From Astragalus membranaceus (Eukaryota; Streptophyta; Magnoliopsida; Fabales; Fabaceae): a stretch of 64,000 nt of DNA. Numbering within the stretch: the stretch's first letter is position 1; every line of letters begins with the position of its first letter. Positions 11,479-21,384 of the stretch are shown here, in pieces. A program made the translations under genes and the position numbers. The stretch is taken from contig CM076846.1 of NCBI GenBank assembly GCA_039519185.1, positions 105,186,442 to 105,250,441 of the forward strand, written 5' to 3'. The notes under the pieces are model-generated. The model was not told the origin of the DNA and ran no database searches. It saw nothing but the letters and a program-made list of their open reading frames with translations.

Positions 11479-11906
11479 TGTTCTGGACTGGACCAGGAGG
11501 TCCATTCAGCAATACCGGGAGGTGCTTTTAGCAATTGGATATAGATTGGCCCAATCATTTCGGCCCATATCCACAAACATACAAGCCCAATTAAGGCCAT
11601 CACACTTGAATGGTTAAGATCGATTCTACTGATCCGACGATCCACAAACGAGCACGATTTCCTATAAATACCGGCTCCCATAGCCTTCATAAGGCACACT
11701 CTCAATCCTAGCTAAATCACTCATCTATTCTCAATACTGACTTGAGCGTCGGAGTGGCTTCGCAGGTACCCCCCCGGGCTCACACAAACCTCCTGCCAGG
11801 CAGCAAGAGAGTCAACCCAATACTGCAAGGTACAGTACATTGGCGACCACAGTCGGAGATATCTATCTTTCACATCATCACTACTCCTTGAACTTTTCTC
11901 TTGCTA
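11479..11906 (+). mobile_element. Gypsy (Tat-type) LTR and primer-site fragment at the duplication junction
   Basis: The block has an LTR-like promoter (CCTATAAATACC, 11662-11673). It then has TACTGACTTGAGCGTCGGAGT and GCAGGTAC, both present in the LTR of the Gypsy element at 19543-27149. After GTACA it continues TTGGCGACCACAGT, which equals that element's primer-binding region (19998-20011), and ACTCCTTGAACTT, as at 20042-20054. It therefore holds part of a 5' LTR plus the first leader bases of a related but distinct element. Both sides are abrupt: the left joins a truncated MITE and the right starts duplication copy 2. Confidence 0.75.
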
Positions 11907-12029
11907 CTCAAAATAAAATTCAAGAGAAAGATAAACAGTGAGAGGGCATGATGATGCCTTTTACTAATACACTTGCCTTAAAAGTAGGCATGACTACCAC
12001 ACACACTAGTGCAAAAATGGGATTAGAAT

Positions 12030-12310
12030 TAGACATTTAAAGTCAGGCGCTCAGATGTCTAACTACATAAGTAGACACGGTGGCAAACTTGTAATTAAGA
12101 GGCAAAACTCGCGAGTTTAAAGTCAAGCGAATACACGCCTGACTTCTAAAGTGATAAAATAGGAAAAAAATTAAACTTTAGAAGTCAGGCGTGTATTCGC
12201 CTGACTACATAAGTAAACACGGTGGCAAACTTGTAATTAAGGGTGAAATTCTTTTTTTCTTTTTTAGTACTTTAGAAGTCAGGCGTGTATTCGCTTGACT
12301 TCTAAAGTAC
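12030..12310. repeat. Left subterminal repeat array of the CACTA element
   Basis: Motifs TTTAAAGTCAGGCG, AGTCAAGCGAATACACGCCT and AAGTCAGGCGTGTATTCGCC occur in direct and inverted pairs, along with two copies of an ACTACATAAGTA-AACACGGTGGCAAAC phrase. These are the likely transposase-binding sites. The same core is repeated at the right end. Confidence 0.8.
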
Positions 12311-12329
12311 CAAAATAGAAAAAAAGATT

Positions 12330-13822
12330 TTCACTTTACGCGAACCCTAGCTCTCCACTCTCAGACCTTTCTCACTTTACGCGAAGCCTTAGCCTCTTTC
12401 TTTCTCCTTTCTTCTCTGGTTCCTAGCCTCTTCTTCCAAGCTCTCCACTCTCAGAGCTTTCTCACTCTCAGAACCCACGAAGCCTTCGCCTCTTCGATTC
12501 TTTCTCCTTTCTTCTCTGATTCCTAGCTTCTTCTTCCAAGCGAAGCTTCCCCTCTCACGATTTCAGAAGGTTCTCTCTCTGGTTCGTTACTGCGAAGCAA
12601 ACGAAGCTTGAATCCTTCAAGCTAACTACAGCAGAGACTACACAAGGTATTGATCTCTCACTTATCTTTCTTGCTTCACCGATTTCTTTAATCTTCAGCG
12701 AAACCCTAAGATTCCGATCTTCTGTTTTCAGGCTCTCTGTTGCAAGGTTTTGCTGCGGACCGTTCCACTAGGTAGATTCTTCACTTAGATTCTGTTTTGA
12801 TGTTGATTTGATGATTTTCCTTTTCAAAACCCTAACTTCTATGTTTGCTGTTTTGTGTGTGGCTGAGACGTGGTGGCGTTGGCAAGAGGCGGAGGAAGAT
12901 GGTGGTGCGGCACAACTGTTGGAGGACGGTTTTAACTGGTTCTTTCTTCTCTCTCCCTCTGTGTTAAAAAAATTGCTTTCTTTCTCTACCATTTTTTCTT
13001 ATGGTTTTTCAGGTTGACTCGAGATACCCAATAAATTCCATGATTCTGTCAACCCTTTTAATTCGATGTGTTCAGGGCAGATTGGCGGCGGCGGCAGCGG
13101 TAGTGGAAGCGGTGGCGGTTCTAATGGTGGTGGGAACGGTAGTTCTTGTGATATGAGCATGAAGTGTTGGTGTAGATGGAGATTAGAGAATCAACAGTAC
13201 AATAACCGGTTAATGTCTTCTGGTTTCGTTTTCTTCTTTGGTTGTTTCATTTTATTTGGATCGATTGCGAGTTTCTATGGTTGGCTTGCGTTTTCTCCTT
13301 CTATTCATACTGCTCTTTCCCCTTTTGGTTGTCAAGAAGACAATGAGGGTTCTTGGTCTATTGGAATTTTCTTTGGTCACTCCCCTTTCTCTCTAAAGCC
13401 CATAGAATCTGTAAGTTTCTCTCCCTTTCCTTCCCTCTCTCTCTCTCTATGTTTATTTTGTTGTTGTTCATATGCATGACTGTGTTAATTTCTCTCTTAA
13501 GGTTATAATTTTTCAAAAGAAAATTAAAAAAGTTTAGTGTTTTTTTGACTACCATTTTTGTGTATTGAGAATTATGATGTTGGGGGTTTTGTTTGTGTTA
13601 TGATGGATTGATCAAGATGAAATTATTTTAATTGGGAATTTTGTTTTTGTGATGTGGATTTGAGGGATGAATTAGTTTACTCTTGATTATTATGTGCAGT
13701 CGAATGTATCAAATGATGAGAGTGCTGCTTGGCCGGTTGCTAATCCTGTGGTGACGTGTGCTTCTGTTTCTGATGCTGGATATCCAAGTAATTTTTTTGC
13801 CGATCCTTTTCTTTTTATTCAG
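12330..13822 (+). pseudogene. Captured 5' part of a glucosamine inositolphosphorylceramide transferase-like gene
   Basis: 12330-13013 looks like a 5' leader with CT-rich exons and GT-AG leader introns (for example GTATTG at 12646 and TTTTCAG at 12726-12732). A coding exon begins at ATG 13066 and ends at GTAAGT (13411); a second runs 13700-13822. The first gives a G/S-rich start, CWCRWRLENQQ, one membrane span (FVFFFGCFILFGSIASFYGW) and FGCQEDNEGSWSIG. The second gives AAWPVANPVVTCASVSDAG and NFFADPFLFIQ. From memory this is the N-terminus of the plant GINT1-type Golgi glycosyltransferase that adds glucosamine to sphingolipids. The catalytic region is missing. The family match is fairly strong; loss of function is certain here. 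It lies at the 5' end of the captured set and could supply a promoter. Confidence 0.65.
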
Positions 13823-14316
13823 GTAACACTTTCTTTTCTTTTTAGGTGAGGATTCAACTGGGTCAAGGATCCGCTGCAAGTGTTACATCCCTACAGTGTA
13901 AGGATTCAACTTGAGAAGATGATTTATGTATTTATTTACACATTTTGCATGTTAAATGTCTAATTCGTCTACTGCAAAAGACAACACGGATGAGATATGA
14001 ATCTCATCTGGAAGGCACAAAAAAATGGATCTCATTTGCATAAACTAAGGTTCTGCTACCAACATTCAGAAACTTTACATACCAATTTAAACTATTTAGG
14101 TGTTGGCTCAAATTTCCCCCAATTAATCTTGGCATAGCTGACGTGTTTGGTTTGTGAAAATGTGAACCAGTGGCAAAGGGATTAAACTCATGAGTTTGTT
14201 TGTTTTGAAATGTTTCTCTATTTCAACTATATTTACTTTACAGCTTAGGCAGCAATGGCAATGCAGTTATTCTCTTGTGATTTCCTTGGACTGGCTGATA
14301 TTGGTGGTGACAACAG
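13823..14316. other. Intron-like filler between captured fragments
   Basis: No exon recognised. The stretch is T-rich with short open frames and probably represents intron sequence carried along with the neighbouring fragments, plus the junction between two captured genes. Confidence 0.4.
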
Positions 14317-14659
14317 GAAGGTATGGTAGAATTCATTGGAATGTTGAAGGTGAAGGTGGTTAAAGCCACAAATTTAGCCATTAGGGATATAAAGTCAAGT
14401 GACCCATATGTTGTTTTGAACCTCGGCCAACAGGTTGGTTGTTCTTCTTACCCATACGTGTTCTCATGGAACTGTTGCTCTTTAACTTTTTATTTATAGT
14501 TGAAAAACCATAAATTGTGATCATTTTTTTTTTCTGAAATTGATTTGGTGCTATTGCCTACAGACTGTCCAGACAAATGTAGTGAAAAGTAACTTGAATC
14601 CAGTCTGGAATGAGGAACCTTTGCTGTCTGTTCCCGAGCATTATGGACAGCTGAAATTG
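14317..14659 (+). pseudogene. Captured C2-domain exons of an ArfGAP (AGD12/13-type) gene
   Basis: Two exons with intact splice signals, 14317-14433 and 14564-14659, encode EGMVEFIGMLKVKVVKATNL, AIRDIKSSDPYVVLNLGQQ and, after the intron, TVQTNVVKSNLNPVWNEEPL then LSVPEHYGQLKL. This is the first half of a C2 calcium/lipid-binding domain with the SDPYV and NPVWNE signatures. The leading EGMVEFIG is typical of plant ArfGAPs with a C-terminal C2 domain (AGD12/AGD13 group). The ArfGAP zinc finger and the rest of the C2 domain are absent. The two exons remain in one frame across the intron, so capture was recent enough to leave splicing intact. Confidence 0.7.
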
Positions 14660-15136
14660 GTATGATTGATTATTGATTCTGTGGATGGCATATGTATATC
14701 ATTTTCTTATGCCCTTTCTGTCTATTGGAAATTCAATAAAGTTGTCTTCCAATTGAAGCAAGTATTTTATGTTGCACTACATTTATTATCAATCATATAG
14801 TAATAAGTTACTGAAGCCACCATCAAGGCTTAAATTTGCGTGGAAAGTACAACTACATTGCCCTTAAAAAGTTGGCACTAGCAGTAGCACATACAAATGA
14901 GTACATTATCTAAATGTTAAAATTAGTACATTAAATTATCTGAATGTTAAAATTTAAAAGCACAGTCTTTAGAAAACTCCATGTGAAATGCCAATCAATT
15001 ATAGAATGTGCTACAGGCACCCTGACTCATTCCTTTTTTAATAAGTTACTATTATCACTCATTCATCTAATTTCTCCAATCGTACCAGACTATTTTATTT
15101 TTTATGATTCTTTTGATTTCATCTCTTTGATTTCAG

Positions 15137-15216
15137 ACGCTATGCAATGGAGGTTAAAGCAAGCACCACTTTATGGAAAATCATGAAGAGAATGCCCCAC
15201 TTTGAGAATAGCCCAG
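15137..15216 (+). pseudogene. Unidentified captured exon
   Basis: An 80-base block sits between TTTCAG and GTCTCA and is open in the frame RYAMEVKASTTLWKIMKRM then PHFENSP. I do not recognise the family. Its position, flanking splice signals and orientation match the other captured exons in this CACTA element. Confidence 0.3.
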
Positions 15217-15695
15217 GTCTCAATTTCTATTTGTCTTTCCCTATTCATAACTACATCAAATCTATTATAGTAGTATGTGAGTCACTAATTTAGCTTTTTT
15301 AAATTGCAGATGTTAAATTTTTCTATTGGTGTTAGTGTTTGCAAAATGAAATAGAGCACTAAGCATTTCTATTTGACTTTCTGGAAATTGAAAGTGTGGT
15401 AGTGGACTTCAAGTGTAGCAAGACTTGATATTGAAGGTATGCTATATAGTATTTGGACATGTTATATAGTTACCATTTTCTTTCTTTTGCTATGATTTTT
15501 TGCTCTCATGGTTTTTTCATGAGATTTTTTCTCTTCCCCGTAGCCATGCCTTTGTTAGTTTGTTTGAATGGAAGAGGTCCAATGTGTGTAGCTGAAATGC
15601 AGACCATGTTTATTCCAAGTTGCTTTTATGATTTACTTTTGTTTTGTGGACTAAATCTTAATGGAAAATTGATTATAATTTGTTTGATGTTGCAG

Positions 15696-15788
15696 CTCTA
15701 TGAATTTTGGCTCAAGGGAGATGATATTGTTTATTCTGGAGTATCTTTTGAAGAAGTATTGATACCAATAGTAAACTTAATTTTCATA
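15696..15788 (+). pseudogene. Unidentified captured exon
   Basis: After TTGCAG the frame reads LYEFWLKGDDIVYSGVSFEE and stays open to 15788. No family recognised. It could belong to the same source gene as 15137-15216 or to another. It shares the orientation of the other fragments. Confidence 0.3.
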
Positions 15789-16300
15789 TAGATTATTAGT
15801 TTCTTGGCAATGATAGTGATGAAGCTAAGACAGTGATTGCTTTAATTCTTCAAAGGTTTTCTTGCTCCCTTTCCCCTGACTATGAACATGCACCTGTAAA
15901 CCACCTCACTTTGCAGCCACAACATGGCCTTCCCATCAATGTCAAACCATTGCAATTGTAATTAATTATTGGCTTCTTGATCACCTCACTCACAGCAGCT
16001 ATTAGTTACTGCTTTTTATATATTTGCTGCAAAATATTGAGATGAATGCAATATGTTTACTGAATGCAATATGGATTACTAAGTAAGTTTGGTTTGTAAT
16101 GGATTATGTTTAGTTTGTAATTTTAAGTTTTTAATTTGGATACCTAAATACTAATGCTATTATAATTGGAATTTCTAAGGTGTTGTTTCTTTTGGTATCT
16201 TTTGAGCTTTTTTAATGCTTTTATTACTTAACTTTTAAACTTTTTCTTAATATTAATCTTCATTCAAATTAGAAGGATTAATTTCGTCGATAATAGCTCC

Positions 16301-16329
16301 CCCGTGCATCGCACGGGTGATGAGGCTAG
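16301..16329 (+). mobile_element. Helitron 3' terminus inside the CACTA element
   Basis: The sequence contains a perfect 7-bp stem, CCCGTGC-ATC-GCACGGG (16301-16317), followed after 8 bases by CTAG (16326-16329) and then T. A GC-rich hairpin close to a CTRR end next to T is the diagnostic Helitron 3' terminus. The two complete Helitrons in this window (32397-34466, 58164-60553) have the same hairpin core. The 5' TC end was not located; it probably lies several hundred bases upstream. The terminus directly abuts the acceptor-side intron sequence of the quinone oxidoreductase exon. Confidence 0.75.
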
Positions 16330-16340
16330 TTACTTTACAG

Positions 16341-16458
16341 GTTGAACCTGGTCACACTATTCTTGTACATGCAGCAGCTGGTGGAGTTGGATCCCTATTG
16401 TGTCAGTGGGCAAATGCTGTTGGAGAACAGGATTATGCCTGATGGTGTGAATGAAAAG
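16341..16458 (+). pseudogene. Captured exon of a quinone oxidoreductase-like (zeta-crystallin type) gene
   Basis: After TTTACAG the exon reads VEPGHTILVHAAAGGVGSLL then CQWANAVG and is followed by GTAAAC. AAAGGVG is the nucleotide-binding glycine motif of the Rossmann fold in NADPH:quinone oxidoreductases of the medium-chain dehydrogenase family. The tail EQDYA is followed by stop codons (TGA at 16440), so the exon has diverged after the motif. No catalytic domain is attached. It is one of the captured fragments in the CACTA element. Confidence 0.65.
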
Positions 16459-16846
16459 GTAAACTGAGTTTGGATATGCATAATTGAAACTGAGTTAGGG
16501 CAAGTATGGAATCATATGCATTGAAACAAGACTATTGTTTTCCTATATACAATACTATTGTTTTCTCTGTTTTTTTTTTGCTGTATACATTACACACACT
16601 GATACGCGGTTTTAAACCAATTTCATCAATCACGTGTATCCAACTGTTTTTAAAGTTCCAATCTTGTCTCTTTTTGTTTCCCTCTTGACTCCATTTTCAT
16701 GGATACATATATGCCTGCAAATCAACTTCATTAGCCCAAAAGTTAATTTCATTTACACATTACACTTTATGCCATTCTTCAAATGCAATTATTTTTCTTG
16801 AAAAACTTGTCCATTCATTTATATATCTAATTAATATTTGTATCAG

Positions 16847-16952
16847 CTATGGGAATCATGGGATCACCCTTTAAGGGAATTGTTCAAGATTTCAAAGGAA
16901 AAGTTGAATGCTATAAACAAGATTGGGTCTGTGCAATATGTTCTGGTGTTAG
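16847..16952 (+). pseudogene. Unidentified captured exon
   Basis: Between TATCAG and GTAATT the frame reads LWESWDHPLRELFKISKEKL then NAINKIGSVQYVLVLG. It is open through the block and bounded by good splice signals. I do not recognise the source gene. Confidence 0.35.
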
Positions 16953-17396
16953 GTAATTCATTATTCTTTATACATACTTTATACTTACTAGGACTAGGAC
17001 TAATGTTGTGTCTTCATGAGCAATATCAACTCATTCATACTTCTTTGAATAACTAATGGCAGCATATTGACTCAAGCAAATTGTATCCTTTGTTTTCGTG
17101 CCTTTCTTTAATCGTTCTTGTTTTTCTTCACATGTCAATGTCTTCTTTGAAATAATATAATCTAATTCTTTAACTCCAGCATAACAGCTAGTGTTGATTG
17201 GAATGAAGTGCGTGAGTACTAGTTTTATTTTTTTTTCTGATTTATTGATTTTTTTGGTTGATGTTTGTGTATGATGAATTGATAGGATTCTGATTTCCCC
17301 TGCAGTCAGCTCATTTTTTTGTTCAATGTTTCCTAGTTGATTCGATTTGTCCTATCTCAATCTCAATTCTCTTGTGCTTGATGATAATTTGACCAG

Positions 17397-17610
17397 GTTT
17401 CTTGGCGGAAAGAGGCACTCCTCATTGGAGGGAAAACAGACCCTGGAAGTGACAAAATTTCTGGTTCAGCTCAATCCTTCGCACATGTAATAGCTTTATC
17501 CTGATTCATGATGTAGAGTTGTTCTAATTATCTCTTTTCCTTTTGTAGTATGGGCATTTGATACAGAGACAAAGTGCTGGTGGTCACTCATGGAAGCAAA
17601 GGGAGACAGA
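17397..17610 (+). pseudogene. Captured kelch-repeat exons of an acyl-CoA-binding protein (ACBP4/5)-like gene
   Basis: Exon 17397-17463 gives VSWRKEALLIGGKTDPGSDK then IS. After an 85-base GT-AG intron, exon 17549 onward continues in phase as VWAFDTETKCWWSLMEAKGD. The LLIGG and W.FDTET..W motifs are one kelch blade. The wording matches, from memory, the large plant acyl-CoA-binding proteins with kelch repeats, which bind acyl-CoA esters in the cytosol. The acyl-CoA-binding domain is not present. Around 17608 the sequence passes without an intron into a different coding region (17612-17945), making a chimeric exon. Confidence 0.6.
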
Positions 17611-17611
17611 G

Positions 17612-17945
17612 TTGTTCTAATTCATCATCCACTGGATTGGCCTCTCACCTTAGAAATGAATCTTCCCAACGTTTCATTGACTCCATTGCTCGACAAAGTC
17701 TAGCATCCGCAATTGAACATGGAGAAGAAAATTTGGAGGGACAATTAGCAGCTGCATTAGCAAGCAGAGAAGCTGCTGAGCAAGATATGGAAAAAAAATT
17801 GACTGATACACTAAAGGAGATTGAATTACTGAGAGAAGCTCGCCAGTGCAGAGTTAGCACAAGAAGAGGCCAACAACCTATCTAACATTGTTCACTCTGA
17901 CAATGTAAGACTTGAACATGATGTAGCTTTTCTTAAGGATGTTTT
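17612..17945 (+). pseudogene. Captured coiled-coil protein fragment fused to the kelch exon
   Basis: One frame gives SQRFIDSIARQSLASAIEHG, EENLEGQLAAALASREAAEQ and KKLTDTLKEIELLRE. After a one-base shift near 17840 another gives AELAQEEANNLSNIVHSDNV then RLEHDVAFLKDVLDDTQR. The heptad pattern of leucine and charged residues indicates a long coiled coil, possibly the C-terminal part of a Rab-GAP or golgin-like protein; I cannot name the family securely. The frameshift prevents a full product. Where it joins the kelch exon there is no splice site, so two host genes were fused at the DNA level. Confidence 0.5.
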
Positions 17946-18339
17946 AGATGATACACAGAGGGTATATATGGTATTACGTTTGATGTATAAGTACTTGCAT
18001 GCCTGCAAAATTCTATTGTTGTTGACTTAGTAATCTTTTTAGTAGGAATTGCACTCAAGTATTGCTTTTGTATGTTATTCTCACATTATTTTGGTTTAAT
18101 GAATTTAATGCATTTAGCTTTTGTACTTTTAGTTATTCTGTTATTATATATATTATCACTATTATATATATTACCATGGATTAGAAGTTGATGGGGATCC
18201 CATGGAAATCTGGATAAAACCAGGGTGTATATGAGATTAATCTATTGTGCTTCAAATATTCTCCTAATAATATTATCAAGAGAACATAATTCGTATAACC
18301 AGGGTGTATATGAGATTAAACCAAAAATTTGAAAAAAAA

Positions 18340-18679
18340 AAAATTTTTTAAAGTCAGGCGCAATAATGCTTGACTTTAAAACTACTTACGAAGTCAGGCA
18401 AGAAAAAATGCTTGACTTTAAATCATACTTATGAAGTCAGGCAAGAATAAATTCTTGATTTTAAATCGTACTTACGAAGTCAGGCAATAATAAATGCTAC
18501 TAAACAGACTTACGAAGTCAGGCGAAATAAATGCTTGACTTTAAATCAGACTTACGAAGTCAAGCTATCGCTTGACTTTAAAACTCCTGACATACAAAGT
18601 CGACTTGATAAAAGTCATGCGGGCGCCTGACTTTAAATCCCCTTTTCGCCTGACTTTAAATCCCTTTTTTGCACTAGTG
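18340..18679. repeat. Right subterminal repeat array of the CACTA element
   Basis: AAGTCAGGC or close variants occur at about six sites, spaced roughly 40 bases apart (near 18352, 18392, 18435, 18477, 18514, 18557). They are separated by GCTTGACTTTAAA and (A)CTTACGAAGTC phrases, with inverted GCCTGACTTTAAAT near the terminus. This is the mirror of the left array and fits the expected transposase-binding sites. Confidence 0.85.
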
Positions 18680-19189
18680 ACAATCGCTTGTTCTCAATAG
18701 AATTCTAAATAACCTCCTTTTTATGTGGCATAAAATACTAAACCATTGTAACTCTTACTACCGATTGCAAGAATTGAAAAATATCATAACCTTCAAATAT
18801 TCGCAAATGATAAACACATCAAAACTGGGATTTCATTTTTAGTATTAACATTTTTCAACGCAAAAAATTGTTTTGAATTCTCCCGACTAAATTGAAAACT
18901 CCAAGTGGCTATCAAATCTTTTTTCACGATAAACAAAAAAAAACATAATGGAAGCATGAGTGAAAATAAGAGGTTTTATTTTATGAACAGGGAGTGTGGT
19001 GTCCATGATGAATAGAGGAGGAAGACAATTGTAAGTTCGTGCCACTCAAATACTATCTCTCTTTCTAGATCATCTTCATAAGGCAGGTCGAAATAAAGCC
19101 CCCAACCCTGCAAATCTCATCGTTGCAAAAAATGACCCAACAGATCTCATCTTTGCAATAAAAAGCCATAAATTTGAAACAAAAAGAGG

Positions 19190-19208
19190 AGAGAGAGAGA
19201 GAGAGAGG
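19190..19208. repeat. (GA)n microsatellite, expanded in copy 2
   Basis: GAGAGAGAGAGAGAGAG here against a short GACAGAGAGG at the same site in copy 1 (6862-6871). A small length difference between the duplicates. Confidence 0.8.
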
Positions 19209-19542
19209 GGTTAGTTGTTATTTACCATTGGAGATGAAGTAAACAAACACTAACATATACAAAAATTTAAAGCAGAAAACGTGAGGCGTGGGCCAAAACT
19301 AATTTTGAAGAAATAATTAGTCTGTAGATAGTATTTTAGAACATTGTGTCATCATCAAAGTTCCGTGGGTATGCCTCTACAAAGTCCTGTTGCAATACAA
19401 CCTACAATTGTCAATGGTAATCTCTGAAGTGCGTTCCGAGAGGGTGGGGATAGTGATAAAATGACACAATGGGTTCAATGCGTTCCGAGAGGGTGGGGAT
19501 AGTTAAAAAATGTCATTTTATATCAATTTCATTTATGCTAAT

Positions 19543-19997
19543 TGTTATGGTAATATGTCTTACTGATATTTGCACCCCTCATTTTGGGCCCATTAACGAT
19601 TTGGCCCATTAACAGCCCAACCAAATCAACGGCTCAGATGTCTCCTCAAGATCGGTTGGCTCAGAATAAACAACACAAACACATTCAAACTCTATAAATA
19701 CCCCATTCAATGCTCATTAATGGGAAGCACTTTTTTCTAACAGAACACTCATTCACTCAAATACTGACTTGAGCGTCGGAGTATCATTGCAGGTACAACA
19801 TCGCCCCTCAAGATCGAACATCTCAAGATCGAACATCTTAAGATCGAACATCTCAAGATCGAACCTCTCAAGATCGAAACTCTCCAGATCGAACAAAATC
19901 TTCTTCTCAAGGCCTGAAGACAGAGACAGAATCAAGGATAGAATATCTACCAACTGCGTAATACCGATCTCTAAAATCGGAAGCACAGTACCGAACA
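19543..19997 (+). repeat. 5' LTR of the Tat-type Gypsy element
   Basis: 455 bp, TG...CA. A promoter-like CTCTATAAATACCCC is at 19690-19704. Near 19798-19885 lies a short tandem array of 15-bp AAGATCGAACATCTC-type units; the 5' LTR has one more unit than the 3' LTR. TTGGCGACCACAGTGGGA at 19998-20015 follows immediately and is the likely primer-binding site; I did not assign the tRNA. Confidence 0.92.
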
Positions 19998-20060
19998 TTG
20001 GCGACCACAGTGGGAGAATCCAATACCCTATATTTCTCACCAACTCCTTGAACTTATTAA

Positions 20061-21384
20061 ATGGCACCAACGCGCCGTTCTATACCGACTAGTCTCATGG
20101 CCGAACCTGAGCTCGGCCCTCAGCAAACCCCTGAAGGCCACGTCCAGGAACTCACGAATTCGTCGCAAACACGAAGCCGATATCCCAACACGGGGCCATC
20201 CCGAGCACATTCGGGCGCAGATGAAACGAGGCTACCATCTCCTCCTCAATTACTTCCGGCCTTGACAGACGCGGTTCAACAGCTCGTTCAGCTATTGGCT
20301 CGGCAAGAAGCCGTAAATGAAGAAAGAAGCAACCGTTTCGCTAACCTCGAATCCGAAGTAGCGAGACTACAAGGTCGAAACGTTCTGGACCAGCAATCAT
20401 CCGGGCAGGGCTCCCTGGAGGAACGACGCCCAACTCGAAGAAGACTTTTTCATCGATCACCCCCTCGGAGAAAGCTCAATCATCGTTCCCCCGCACGCCG
20501 TCAACGAGGAAATGGTTCCCGTTCTCCTCCGGCTCGACAACATAATGATCTCGACGATCTTCACCCTTCCCCATACCATCACCAAGGGAATGATTCTCGT
20601 TCTCCATCAGCTCGACAATATGACGATCTTGATGATCCACATTCTCCTCCACGCCGCCACCGAGGGAATGGTTCCCGTTCTCCTCTGGCTCGCCATTTCG
20701 ACGATCTTGAAGGCTCGACCTCGTCAAGGAGACGATCAAGAAGCCGTGACAACATTCAAAACAATCAAACACGACGATACGGACATCCTGAACCTCATCG
20801 CAGACACCAACCACTGTCACGGACGAATCAACCTGGGCGAAAACGGTCCTTTCACAAAATCGATCGACAACTTCCGGGTCCCACGGTATCTCGAAAAACC
20901 ACCTGGAGGACTGAAGACTTACGACGGGACGGGCGACCCCGACAGGCATCTAGACCAATTTGACACAACCATGCAGTATCGAAACGTACCCATGGAAATG
21001 AAATGCCGAGTATTCCCTTTAACCCTGGACAAAATGGCTTCCGAATGGTTTCGGACGTTAAGATCGAATACCATTTCCTCATGGGACCAGTTAGCGAAAC
21101 ACTTCTCGGTGCACTTCGCCCATTCCAAGAGCAAACCCAAAAACAAAACTGTTTTAGCATCTATTGTCCAGAAGGTAAATGAGCCCCTAAGAGAATATAT
21201 AGAGCGATTCAACATCGAAGCTCTTCAGGTTCGGCAGTTAGACGACGCTTTCCGAATTTTTTTCATGGCCCAAGGTCTGCTCCCTGGAAGCTCGTTCCGA
21301 AAGCACAAAAACCCCTGGGAACCAGAGGACAACCATCCAAGAAACACTACACAAACCCAGTGTGTCTCTCAAGCCTCTGTTTAA
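20061..21384 (+). pseudogene. Gag protein of the Tat-type Gypsy element, frameshifted
   Basis: The first frame (ATG at 20061) encodes a Pro/Gln/Arg-rich N-terminal region with a short coiled coil (ALTDAVQQLVQLLARQEAV near residue 72) and an Arg/Ser repeat region. The retrotransposon gag domain follows in the next frame from about 20820: NFRVPRYLEKPPGGLKTYDG, TGDPDRHLDQFDTTMQYRNV, VFPLTLDKMASEWFRTL and SIVQKVNEPLREYIERFN. A shift near 20820-20830 separates the halves. Gag would form the virus-like particle. The C-terminal zinc knuckle expected after the gag domain is absent; the reading passes to the integrase linker, so the deletion joined gag to pol here. Confidence 0.85.
20508..20735 (+). 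repeat. 78-bp tandem repeat within gag (26-residue units)
   Basis: Units start at 20508, 20586 and 20664, exactly 78 bases apart. Each encodes GN(G/D)SRSP.AR..DDL followed by an H/P/R-rich spacer; the third is partial. The unit length is a multiple of three, so copy number can vary without a frame change. Confidence 0.9.

Larger units (their letters stand above)
12004..18679 (+). mobile_element. Complete CACTA transposon carrying several captured gene fragments (Pack-CACTA type)
   Basis: Termini CACTAGTGCAAAAATGGGATT (left) and its inverse (right) match over 21 bp with one mismatch. A perfect 3-bp duplication, ACA, flanks the element (12001-12003 and 18680-18682). The empty site survives in duplication copy 1 at 6339-6365. 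Both ends carry arrays of TTTAAAGTCAGGCG-type subterminal motifs. No transposase-like sequence is present, so it must be mobilised by another element. The interior holds exon fragments resembling a glycosyltransferase, an ArfGAP C2 domain, a quinone oxidoreductase, a kelch protein and a coiled-coil protein, all on the plus strand, as well as a Helitron 3' end. The 6676-bp length and gene content resemble described gene-capturing CACTA elements of legumes. Confidence 0.92.

Noticed and set aside
15453..15791. 112-codon frame with hydrophobic segments
   Set aside because: Most of it is T-rich intron-like sequence; only the short end after TTGCAG (15696) looks exonic.
19769..20092. 107-codon frame with repeated SRSNI units at the LTR
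   Set aside because: Translation of the 15-bp LTR repeat; the same frame recurs in the 3' LTR.
20476..20949. 157-codon minus-strand frame opposite gag
   Set aside because: Mirror of the gag 78-bp repeat and gag domain; no independent signature.
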